DNA of 12,973 nt from an uncultured Oscillospiraceae bacterium (GTDB lineage: Bacteria > Bacillota > Clostridia > Oscillospirales > Acutalibacteraceae): the NCBI GenBank assembly GCA_905198295.1, contig CAJKBW010000079.1, positions 1 to 12,973 of the forward strand, read 5' to 3'. Below, in pieces: positions 6,433-11,916 of this stretch. The position numbers and the translations under genes were made by a program. The notes beneath the pieces were generated by a model, which did not search any database, had not been told where the DNA came from, and saw only the letters and a program-made list of their open reading frames with translations. Every line of letters begins with the position of its first letter. Position 1 is the first letter of the stretch.

Positions 6433-7450
6433 CCGGCAGCTCTCCTCCGATTGATTTCGGGTTCGCGTCGAACAGCACCTGATAGTAGCCCGAAATCTGT
6501 GCCTTCATTTCTTCACCCGCTGCAAAGGTGAGGTTGCAGCCCGGCAGTGCCTTGAGCGCCACCGCCGCCTTTGGGATCACGCCATAGGTTTCGCACAGCT
6601 GCGCGGTGGTTTCCATATCCTCCCGCGCCTTCTTCAGCGAAGCCTCGTACTCCTCCAGAAACGCCTTGACCGCCTCCGGATGCGCTTCGGCAAATTCGGT
6701 GCGTACCGCCACACAGCCCATCATCAGCCGGCTGGCTCCGCCGGATGCCTCGTCCCACGCCTTGGTCATATCCAGCGCGGTGCGCAGACTGTCGTCCTTG
6801 GCTTTCACGGTGGTCGCCGAGGGCTCGGGGATCATCGCCACCTTGACGTTTTCATCGGTGGCCAGAAGGGTCGCGAGTTCGTCGTTGGTGGAGACAAACT
6901 CAATGGTGACGTCCCTGGCTGGATCGATGCCGTTTTTCTCCAGAACATAATTGAGCACATACTCCGGATTGGCACCCTGACCGGTGGTGTAGATGGTTTT
7001 ACCCCGCAGATCGGCAACCGACTGGATGGTGTCGCCCTTTTCCACGATCTGCAGCACGCCGAGGGTGTTGACCGCCAGCAGCTTGACCTTACCTCCCGTG
7101 GCCTTGTACAGCGCCGCAGCCACATTGGTGGGCACCGCCGCGATATCCGCGTCTCCGGTCACCAGACGGTTTTTGGCGTCCTCCGGCGCTTCGGCCAGAT
7201 AGAAAGCGTAGTCATTCTTTGCCGCACCGTCGTCCTGGGACTTCCACAGATTGACCAGCCCGACACCCGTCGGTCCCTTCAGACCGGTAACTTTAACGCT
7301 GACCTTTTCAGCCGCGCTTGCCCCCCCGGATACCGGAGAATCGGAAGACGATTCCGAAGAGGATCCGTCGGAAGAACATCCGGCCAGCAGCACGGCCGCC
7401 ATTGCTGCAGCCGCCAGGCTGCTGAGAATACGCTTGACACTGGGTTTCAT
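6404..7450 (-). CDS. ABC transporter substrate-binding lipoprotein, NitT/TauT (NMT1-like) type
   Basis: A 348-residue extracytoplasmic lipoprotein: basic N-terminus MKPSVKR, hydrophobic helix, lipobox LAGC with Cys25 as the lipid anchor, then a Ser-rich linker to about residue 43. The mature part resembles NMT1/SsuA-like binding proteins, with LAEAPEDAKNRLVTGDADIA, VPTNVAAALYKATGG, LAVNTLGVLQIV, LRGKTIYTTGQGANPEYVL and late EFAEAHPEAVKAFLEEY. Such proteins deliver oxyanions, sulfonates, pyrimidine precursors or other small organics; the ligand here is unknown. ATG 7450 with a modest AAAGGAA site is the only start that keeps the signal peptide. It follows the Crp/Fnr regulator by 38 bases, a gap that contains a small hairpin. 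Confidence 0.94.
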   Translation of the reverse strand: MKPSVKRILSSLAAAAMAAVLLAGCSSDGSSSESSSDSPVSGGASAAEKVSVKVTGLKGPTGVGLVNLWKSQDDGAAKNDYAFYLAEAPEDAKNRLVTGDADIAAVPTNVAAALYKATGGKVKLLAVNTLGVLQIVEKGDTIQSVADLRGKTIYTTGQGANPEYVLNYVLEKNGIDPARDVTIEFVSTNDELATLLATDENVKVAMIPEPSATTVKAKDDSLRTALDMTKAWDEASGGASRLMMGCVAVRTEFAEAHPEAVKAFLEEYEASLKKAREDMETTAQLCETYGVIPKAAVALKALPGCNLTFAAGEEMKAQISGYYQVLFDANPKSIGGELPDDGFYYMAE

Positions 7451-7470
7451 ATAGTTTTTCCTTTCTGCCT

Positions 7471-7487
7471 GCCGGCGGATCGCCGGC
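7471..7487 (-). other. Short hairpin between regulator and binding-protein genes
   Basis: GCCGGCG-GAT-CGCCGGC is a perfect 7-bp dyad with a 3-nt loop, starting one base after the regulator stop codon on the minus strand. No T-run follows on that strand, so it is not a full terminator. It may cause partial stopping or protect an mRNA end, adjusting regulator versus transporter levels. Confidence 0.5.
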
Positions 7488-7488
7488 G

Positions 7489-8178
7489 TTATTTCTGGCT
7501 GTCCGCCGAATCGGCGGGCCTTGTCAGCTTATATAAACCTGTGCGGTCGGCCAAAACGACCTGCCGCCCGGTGCGCCGGATCAAACCGGCTTCGGTGAGC
7601 GCATCAAGCGAACGGTACAGGCTGGACCGTCCGATATTCAGCGACTGCGCCCATTCAGTCATGCTGCGGGGCAGACAGACTTCCGCCCCCTGCGCGTGCT
7701 CAAGCAGCCACACCACCACCCGGCAGTCCGCCTGCCCGCCGGTAAATCCGGCGATCTTGTGGTTGAGGAACCGGACGCGCTCGGAGAGAAAACGGATATA
7801 GTTTTCGGCAGCGCGGTAATTCCGCTGCATCAGCGCGCTCACCTGCTCCTGTGCAAGGAAACCGACCTGTGCGCGCGTCGCCGCCTCGATTTCGGTGACG
7901 TATTCCGCATACTCGCCGTACAGCGCCGCCGCACCGAATACCCCGCCCGCTTCGAGCCGGTTCATCAGCACCCGGCGTCCGTCTTCGCTCGCTCGGTACA
8001 CCCGCACACTGCCCTCCAGCACCACACCAAGAGCCCGACGGAACCGATCACGGGAGTAGATGGTTTCTCCCCTGGCAAAGCAGACACGCTCCATCTGCGA
8101 AAACACCAGCGCTTTTTCCGCCCGTGTCAGTCCTTCCAGAAGAAAAAATGGCACAGGCTTTTCTGTTTTTTCCTCCAT
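7489..8178 (-). CDS. Crp/Fnr-family transcriptional regulator, first gene of ABC operon
   Basis: The 229-residue protein has a cyclic-nucleotide-binding-type beta-roll at ~20-115 (ARGETIYSRDR, LGVVLEGSVRVYR, LEAGGVFGAAALYGEY), a dimer helix (~118-142) and a winged HTH at ~174-200 (TEWAQSLNIGRSSLYRSLDA, then EAGLIRR). It has only scattered cysteines (33, 152, 168), not the N-terminal four-cysteine set of oxygen-sensing FNR, and no clear cAMP-binding signature, so the effector is unknown. ATG 8178 is chosen because GGAG lies about five bases before it and the beta-roll begins soon after. An in-frame GTG at 8271 would add 31 non-family residues. It heads the operon with the ABC genes. A palindrome just after its promoter suggests that it controls its own transcription. 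Confidence 0.92.
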   Translation of the reverse strand: MEEKTEKPVPFFLLEGLTRAEKALVFSQMERVCFARGETIYSRDRFRRALGVVLEGSVRVYRASEDGRRVLMNRLEAGGVFGAAALYGEYAEYVTEIEAATRAQVGFLAQEQVSALMQRNYRAAENYIRFLSERVRFLNHKIAGFTGGQADCRVVVWLLEHAQGAEVCLPRSMTEWAQSLNIGRSSLYRSLDALTEAGLIRRTGRQVVLADRTGLYKLTRPADSADSQK

Positions 8179-8364
8179 CCTGCTCCAACCTCTTTTCCGC
8201 CGTCCAAAAAGGTCATACACCGCGCGCCGCGGCTTTTTGTCCGCAAAACCTGCGGCCACCCATTCCGGCACTTCCCATACCGCCGGCAGTTTTTTTACCC
8301 GCTGTTATCCTAGCGGTACGACTGTCGGAAGTCCCGCACCCTATTCGCGAGGCACTTCAGCATT

Positions 8365-8380
8365 TGTCCCATATGGGACA
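8365..8380. promoter_or_regulatory. 16-bp perfect palindrome, candidate Crp/Fnr-type operator
   Basis: TGTCCCATATGGGACA is a perfect dyad. It begins seven bases beyond the -10 of the minus-strand promoter, so it covers the expected transcription start (about +1 to +16). That position suits repression. The owner is probably the Crp/Fnr-type protein encoded downstream; this is inference from location and symmetry. Confidence 0.7.
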
Positions 8381-8386
8381 GAATTT

Positions 8387-8415
8387 ATTATACACTATTT
8401 TCCTCCATTTGACAA
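8387..8415 (-). promoter_or_regulatory. Promoter of the Crp/Fnr-ABC operon
   Basis: On the minus strand TTGTCA (8415-8410), exactly 17 bases, then TATAAT (8392-8387): 5/6 and 6/6 matches to the housekeeping sigma consensus. The predicted start near 8380 gives a leader of about 200 nt before the regulator ATG at 8178. Nothing else is recognised in that leader beyond the operator and a weak CCGCT/AGCGG stem. Confidence 0.8.
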
Positions 8416-8489
8416 GAGGAAAAATGCAGTCGGCCCGCATGACGCCCTCCGCTGCGGAAACCGGAACGGTGCGCCACCGGCAGGCAGGC

Positions 8490-8518
8490 TTGTTTTTCCT
8501 CCCGCCGTCCGGTATAAT
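8490..8518 (+). promoter_or_regulatory. Divergent promoter toward the EFR1-type gene
   Basis: TTGTTT (8490-8495), 17 bases, TATAAT (8513-8518): 4/6 and 6/6 matches. It points right, away from the Crp/Fnr promoter, with a start expected near 8525. The nearest plus-strand gene begins at 8785, so the leader would be about 260 nt. Confidence 0.65.
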
Positions 8519-8784
8519 AAGTCGTTGATCGGACAAAACAGGCATGCCTGTCCAGCGAAAAAAACGAAAACGTGTCTGAAGGTGCTCTATCGGCACCCTT
8601 GGTCCCATCTTCTTAAAAAGCACACCAGCATTGGTATTGACCACCTGCGGATCACATAACCATACAGTAAAAGGTCTCCTTGGCATACCGCGCCCTGACC
8701 GGGATCCGCCGAATGCCGAAGTAAATCCGCCGCGCCGGCCTCCTAATGGTATAAAACGCCCCTCTGCGGGAAAGGAAGAATTTT
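8519..8784 (+). other. Long 5' leader / gene-free stretch before the EFR1-type gene
   Basis: No convincing coding frame lies here. From left to right it holds the palindrome at 8531-8553, an A-rich run (about 8559-8570), a hairpin GGTGC-N7-GCACC (8581-8597) and then unstructured sequence up to the GGAAAGGAAG ribosome binding site. It does not match a riboswitch, T-box or sRNA family that I recognise. It may be a regulatory leader, a small RNA, or eroded DNA. Confidence 0.35.
8531..8553. promoter_or_regulatory. Second palindrome, downstream of the divergent promoter
   Basis: ACAGGCATGCCTGT (8538-8551) is a perfect 14-bp dyad, flanked by GGACA (8531-8535) and TGTCC (8549-8553), the same five-base half-site as in the 8365-8380 palindrome. 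Like that one it lies just after a TATAAT. One protein might bind both, but the core and spacing differ, so this is tentative. Confidence 0.4.
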
Positions 8785-9537
8785 ATGATTGTTTACTTTT
8801 CGGGCACCGGCAACAGCGCATATGCCGCCTCCAGAATCGGCGAAGCATTGCACGATGAAGTGCTGGATCTGTTTGAGCGGCTGCACGATCAGAATTTTTC
8901 CCCGCTGCATTCCGATCAGCCGTGGGTGGTGGTCACCCCCACCTATGCCTGGCGGATTCCCCGCCTTGTGCAGGAATGGCTGGAAAAGACGCCTCTCACC
9001 GGAAGCCGGGATATCTGGTTTGTCATGACCTGCGGCGAAAACATCGGCAGTGCCGAAGTCTATGCGGAAAAGCTGTGCGCAGAAAAAGGGCTGAGCTGCA
9101 TGGGCTGCCTTCCGGTAGTTATGCCGGAAAACTATATTGCCCTGTTTAAGACGCCGGATGAAAAAGCGGCAAAACCGATCCTGCGGCGGGCCAAAAAGGC
9201 CATTGATGAGGCCGCGCAGCTCATCCATAACCGCGAGCGATATCGGCCGGCCCCGTATACGCTGCTCGATAAGCTGTGCAGCGGCATTGTCAACCGTGGA
9301 TTCTACCCGCTTTTCGTACACGCGAAAAAATTTGCCGTTACCGATGCGTGCATAGCCTGCGGCAAATGCGTACGCGTCTGCCCACTGACCAATATCACAC
9401 TGGAAAACGGCCGGCCCGTGTGGGGGAAGAACTGCACCCACTGCATGGCCTGCATCTGCCGCTGCCCCGCCGAAGCCATCGAATACGGCCGGCACAGTAA
9501 GGGGCTGCCGCGGTATACCTGTCCGGATAATCCATAA
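8785..9537 (+). CDS. EFR1-type flavodoxin-ferredoxin fusion protein
   Basis: This 250-residue cytosolic redox protein joins a flavodoxin-like domain (~1-150) to two [4Fe-4S] motifs. The FMN phosphate loop is at the very N-terminus (YFSGTGNSAYAA), with the further flavodoxin block VVVTPTYAWRIPRLVQEWLE. The cluster ligands are C189-x2-C192-x2-C195-x3-C199-P and C217-x2-C220-x2-C223-x3-C227-P, the pattern of bacterial 2[4Fe-4S] ferredoxins. The EFR1 family is widespread in anaerobic Firmicutes and Bacteroidetes. It is presumed to pass low-potential electrons between FMN and clusters; the partner enzyme is not known. ATG 8785 has a GGAAAGGAAG site and places the FMN loop correctly. Neighbours are a divergent Crp/Fnr regulator on the left and a Nim-like flavoprotein on the right, with separate promoters. 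Confidence 0.94.
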   Translation: MIVYFSGTGNSAYAASRIGEALHDEVLDLFERLHDQNFSPLHSDQPWVVVTPTYAWRIPRLVQEWLEKTPLTGSRDIWFVMTCGENIGSAEVYAEKLCAEKGLSCMGCLPVVMPENYIALFKTPDEKAAKPILRRAKKAIDEAAQLIHNRERYRPAPYTLLDKLCSGIVNRGFYPLFVHAKKFAVTDACIACGKCVRVCPLTNITLENGRPVWGKNCTHCMACICRCPAEAIEYGRHSKGLPRYTCPDNP

Positions 9538-9542
9538 GCAAG

Positions 9543-9573
9543 GCCGGCCGGGCAAGCGGCGCCTCCGGCTTTT
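9543..9573 (+). terminator. Possible weak terminator after the EFR1-type gene
   Basis: GCCGG (9543-9547) can pair with CCGGC (9565-9569), followed by TTTT (9570-9573). The loop is long and GC-rich with competing folds, so confidence is low. Confidence 0.35.
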
Positions 9574-9608
9574 CCGTTTCTGCCGGCGAAGAGCGGACCG
9601 GCTTCCTC

Positions 9609-9637
9609 TTGACTTTTGACGGCCGGCATGCTACTGT
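9609..9637 (+). promoter_or_regulatory. Promoter of the Nim-like / FakA-middle-domain pair
   Basis: TTGACT (9609-9614), 17 bases, TACTGT (9632-9637). The -35 is near consensus and the -10 moderate. The start codon follows at 9674, a leader of about 30 nt. Confidence 0.6.
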
Positions 9638-9652
9638 GAACACAGATCACAG
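9634..9652. promoter_or_regulatory. Inverted repeat CTGTGA-N7-TCACAG over the -10/+1
   Basis: CTGTGA (9634-9639) and TCACAG (9647-9652) form a perfect 6-bp dyad overlapping the -10 of this promoter. It looks like a Crp-family half-site pair, but the spacer is seven instead of the classic six bases. Its position suits a repressor. Confidence 0.4.
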
Positions 9653-9673
9653 AGCAGTGTAAGAAAGGCGGTG

Positions 9674-10150
9674 ATGCGCATGCGCGGCATGCATAGGGCC
9701 AATCGCAAGGTCAGCTATACACAGGCGCGGCAGATTCTCGAAAAAGCGGAATACGGCGTGCTGTCCACCATATGTGACGACGGGCTGCCGTACGGCGTCC
9801 CGCTCTCCTTCGTACTTTCGGGCAATGCGATTTATTTTCACTGTGCGGCACAGGGGCAGAAACTGGACAATATCCAGCACGATTCCCGCGTATGCTTCAC
9901 GGCGGTCGCCTCGGCGCAGACGCTGCCCGACGTGTTTTCGGTACGCTATGAAAGCGCGATGGCGTTCGGCACCGCTCACATCGTGTACGGCGAGGATGAA
10001 CGGATTGCGGCGCTGCAGCGGCTGTGCCGGAAATACGCCCCCCAGAAAACGCAGGAGCAGCTGGCGACCTATATGAATAAGCTCATCGTACACACGACGG
10101 TTGTCCGCCTGGACGTGGAGTATATTTCCGGCAAATCCTCTGCACAATAA
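9674..10150 (+). CDS. Nim-like pyridoxamine 5'-phosphate oxidase-fold flavoprotein
   Basis: The 158-residue protein has the split-barrel FMN-binding fold of the PNPOx-like family, closest by eye to 5-nitroimidazole reductase/NimA-type proteins. Blocks are MRGMHRANRKVSYTQARQIL, then YGVLSTICDDGLPYGVPLSF, IYFHCAAQGQKLDNIQHDSR and the late KLIVHTTVVRLDVEYISGK. NimA-type members bind FMN and can reduce nitro groups; many homologues have no known substrate, so drug resistance should not be assumed. ATG 9674 is six bases after AAAGG. GTG 9671 and ATG 9680 are alternatives that barely change the product. It is followed 29 bases later by a small FakA-middle-domain protein, likely on the same mRNA, ending at the terminator at 10484. 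Cytosolic. Confidence 0.88.
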   Translation: MRMRGMHRANRKVSYTQARQILEKAEYGVLSTICDDGLPYGVPLSFVLSGNAIYFHCAAQGQKLDNIQHDSRVCFTAVASAQTLPDVFSVRYESAMAFGTAHIVYGEDERIAALQRLCRKYAPQKTQEQLATYMNKLIVHTTVVRLDVEYISGKSSAQ

Positions 10151-10179
10151 TAGAAAGCGAAAGGAACGGTTCCGCGAAC

Positions 10180-10431
10180 ATGGAAGAATTTACTTTTGAC
10201 ACCCAATTGCTGATCGAGGGGGAAAACCTCTCGGAGGACGACATTCACGATTATATCCTGGCCAATATCGAAGGGGATTGTCTGCTGGTGGTCGGCGACG
10301 AGGAACTTATCAAAATTCATTTCCACACCAACACCCCGTGGAAGGTGCTCGAATACGGCGCCTCGCTCGGCGACATCCATGACATCGTCGTGGAAAACAT
10401 GGACCGGCAGGCCAAGGGGCTCAAGGGCTGA
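10180..10431 (+). CDS. Free-standing FakA/YloV middle-domain protein (83 aa)
   Basis: The protein corresponds to the central domain of fatty-acid kinase FakA (YloV/DAK2-domain family). LLIEGENLSEDDIHDYI, GDCLLVVGDEELIKIHFHTN and PWKVLEYGASLGDIHDIVVE match FakA's CTEFLLKG..., GDSLVVVGD, KVHVHT and PGKVLEYAL...NM blocks. The ATP-binding DhaL domain and the C-terminal FakB-binding domain are both absent, and the gene starts and stops cleanly. It is therefore a real small protein rather than a fragment, but it cannot be a kinase by itself. The H-x-H pair is kept, while the Cys of the usual YCTEF is replaced (DTQ). ATG 10180 has AAGGA upstream at a rather long distance. It is probably cotranscribed with the Nim-like gene; its function is unknown. 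Confidence 0.8.
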   Translation: MEEFTFDTQLLIEGENLSEDDIHDYILANIEGDCLLVVGDEELIKIHFHTNTPWKVLEYGASLGDIHDIVVENMDRQAKGLKG

Positions 10432-10483
10432 CCGTCCTTCCCGCTTTTCGGCGGCGCCGTACCGGAATATCGGACAAAATCCC

Positions 10484-10513
10484 GCAGGCCGACAGAAACC
10501 GGCCTGCTTTTTT
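10484..10513 (+). terminator. Rho-independent terminator after the FakA-middle-domain gene
   Basis: GCAGGCCG (10484-10491) pairs with CGGCCTGC (10500-10507) over an 8-nt loop, followed by six T and then GTTTT. It closes the Nim-like/FakA-M transcript. Confidence 0.9.
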
Positions 10514-10538
10514 GTTTTGCCGGCACATAATGCAAAAA

Positions 10539-10593
10539 CATCTGCACAGAATAAAGCATCATAGCCCCGATCGGCAAGGACTGTGTGCAGATG
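10539..10593 (+). promoter_or_regulatory. Start-codon-sequestering stem of the FAD oxidoreductase mRNA
   Basis: CATCTGCACA (10539-10548) is the exact complement of TGTGCAGATG (10584-10593), which ends in the start codon ATG. The 35-nt loop holds the AAGGA ribosome binding site (10576-10580) and a CCGATCGG palindrome. In mRNA this 10-bp stem would bury the start codon. A DNA-level role is also possible. Confidence 0.5.
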
Positions 10594-11850
10594 ATTAAAA
10601 ACACCATAGAGGCCTCCCTGTGGACCTCGCTGGACCACGTGCCCACCCAGTATCCCTGGCTGGGCGAAAACCTGACCTGTACCGTCGCAGTGGTCGGCGG
10701 CGGGCTGACCGCGGCGATGACCGCCATGCGCTTTGCCGAAGCCGGCATCGACACGATAATGCTCAGCGCCGACCCGGTCGGGCACGGCGCCACCTCTGCG
10801 GCCGCGGGTATCATGAGCATTGACGGCGAAGAGGGGCTCGGCGCGCTGGTGGAGGCCATCGGGGCGGACCGGGCAATGATTGCGGCCGGCCTGCTGCGGG
10901 AATCCATTGATAATGTAGAATCCCTCTGCTCCACGCTCGGCGACGACTGCGGTTTCCGTCGGATGGACTGCCTGCGCTATACCGAAAAGGCCGAAAACGC
11001 CGCGGATATCCGGCGGGAATATTCCCTGCGCATGCATAACGGCATCGATGCGGAGCTGCTCGATCCCAATGAGGCCAGCCGGCAATTTACCTTCCCGATT
11101 GAAGCCGGCGTCTATTCCAAGGGAACCGCTGCCCAGGCGGATCCCTTCCGCCTGGTTCATGCCGTCAGTGCCACTGCCAAACAGCACGGCGCACGCATTT
11201 TTGAGAACACCAGCGTGCACGCAATTGAGGAAGAAGCCAACTGCTCTGAAGACGAAAAACCCATCACCCTTTCCTGCAGCACCGGCTATTCCGTATATGC
11301 CGATTATGTAGTGCTGGCTGCCGGAGTAGATACCGGCCGGGAATGCGGCGGCATCGAAGGCTGCCGGACCACCTATATGGTGGCCACCGAGCCGATTGCC
11401 GAATTTTCCGGCTGGCGCGGTCCCTGCATCATCCGCCGCGCAGAGGACCCCAGGCTTTACCTGACGGTGACTGCCGACAACCGTATTCTCATCGGCGGGC
11501 TGGACAGCATGCTGATGGACGAGCACGGCAGGCTGGCCGGCGTGCTGGATCTTTCTGCGAAAGCCCACCGCCGCTACGAACTGCTTTCCCGCACTCTGCG
11601 GGAAATGTTCCCCGCCATCCGGGACATCACCGACGAATTCCATTTTGCGGTACGGGACGGCCACACCGCCGACCATCTTCCGGTTATCGGACGCCGCCCG
11701 GATTCCAGCCGGATCGCGTATGCGCTCGGCTGCGGGGACAACGGCATTCTTCATGCAGAACTGGCCGGCCGCTTCCTGCTGCAGCAGTATAGAGGTGAGG
11801 GCAGCCGCGAACTCGGCCTTTTCTCCCCCGCTCGCGAATGGCGTGAGTAA
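10591..11850 (+). CDS. FAD-dependent oxidoreductase, DAO family (gamma-glutamylputrescine-oxidase-like)
   Basis: The 419-residue protein carries an N-terminal Rossmann FAD motif, VAVVGGGLTAAMTAMRFAEA (~32-51). The last Gly of GxGxxG is Ala. The earlier block SLW...YPWLGENL resembles the PuuB/OrdL branch of the DAO (PF01266) family. Further signs are ADYVVLAAGVDT before the substrate domain, RILIGGLDS and the C-terminal FAD-binding part VRDGHTADHLPVIG with YALGCGDNGILHAELAG. Relatives oxidise amines or amino acids with FAD; the exact substrate is not shown. No Rieske domain is attached, unlike some relatives. ATG 10591 was chosen over the GTG two codons earlier; AAGGA lies ten bases before it. 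It stands alone between two terminators. A stem covering the start codon may limit translation. Cytosolic. Confidence 0.9.
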   Translation: MIKNTIEASLWTSLDHVPTQYPWLGENLTCTVAVVGGGLTAAMTAMRFAEAGIDTIMLSADPVGHGATSAAAGIMSIDGEEGLGALVEAIGADRAMIAAGLLRESIDNVESLCSTLGDDCGFRRMDCLRYTEKAENAADIRREYSLRMHNGIDAELLDPNEASRQFTFPIEAGVYSKGTAAQADPFRLVHAVSATAKQHGARIFENTSVHAIEEEANCSEDEKPITLSCSTGYSVYADYVVLAAGVDTGRECGGIEGCRTTYMVATEPIAEFSGWRGPCIIRRAEDPRLYLTVTADNRILIGGLDSMLMDEHGRLAGVLDLSAKAHRRYELLSRTLREMFPAIRDITDEFHFAVRDGHTADHLPVIGRRPDSSRIAYALGCGDNGILHAELAGRFLLQQYRGEGSRELGLFSPAREWRE

Positions 11851-11873
11851 ACGCCTTTTTGGGGAAAGCATAG

Positions 11874-11907
11874 AAAGCCCGGCCTGTGTGGACACAGGCC
11901 GGGCTTT
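11874..11907. terminator. Bidirectional terminator between convergent oxidoreductase and carboxypeptidase genes
   Basis: AAAGCCCGGCCTGTG (11874-11888) pairs perfectly with 11893-11907 through a TGGA loop, with TTTTC on the right and A-rich sequence on the left. It lies 23 bases after the plus-strand stop and nine bases beyond the minus-strand stop. Confidence 0.92.
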
Positions 11908-11916
11908 TCATCTATC

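Noticed and set aside
6680..7801. 373-codon plus-strand frame opposite the substrate-binding-protein and regulator genes
   Set aside because: Antisense shadow of two well-supported genes; its translation is rich in Gly, His and Arg and shows no family.
8179..8271. 31-residue N-terminal extension of the Crp/Fnr regulator (GTG start)
   Set aside because: The added residues are not Crp/Fnr-like, and ATG 8178 has its own ribosome binding site.
8357..8686. 109-codon minus-strand frame in the Crp/EFR1 intergenic region
   Set aside because: It runs through both promoters and both palindromes, has no ribosome binding site and no recognised motif; taken as chance.
8741..8760. TATAAA-like -10 close to the EFR1-type gene
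   Set aside because: The expected -35 position is GC-only (CCGCCG), so the upstream TTGTTT-17-TATAAT promoter is preferred.
8519..8784. T-box or riboswitch in the EFR1 leader
   Set aside because: No TGGNACCGCG-like T-box core, no terminator before the gene and no recognised aptamer motif.
9671..9690. GCGCATGCGC palindrome at the start of the Nim-like gene
   Set aside because: It falls in the first codons and arises from repeated ATGCGC; no sign of regulatory placement beyond that.
10069..11895. 608-codon open frame on the minus strand across the Nim-like end, FakA-M and oxidoreductase genes
   Set aside because: It is antisense to three genes with clear family motifs, has no recognisable domain, and is a usual by-product of GC-rich codon use.
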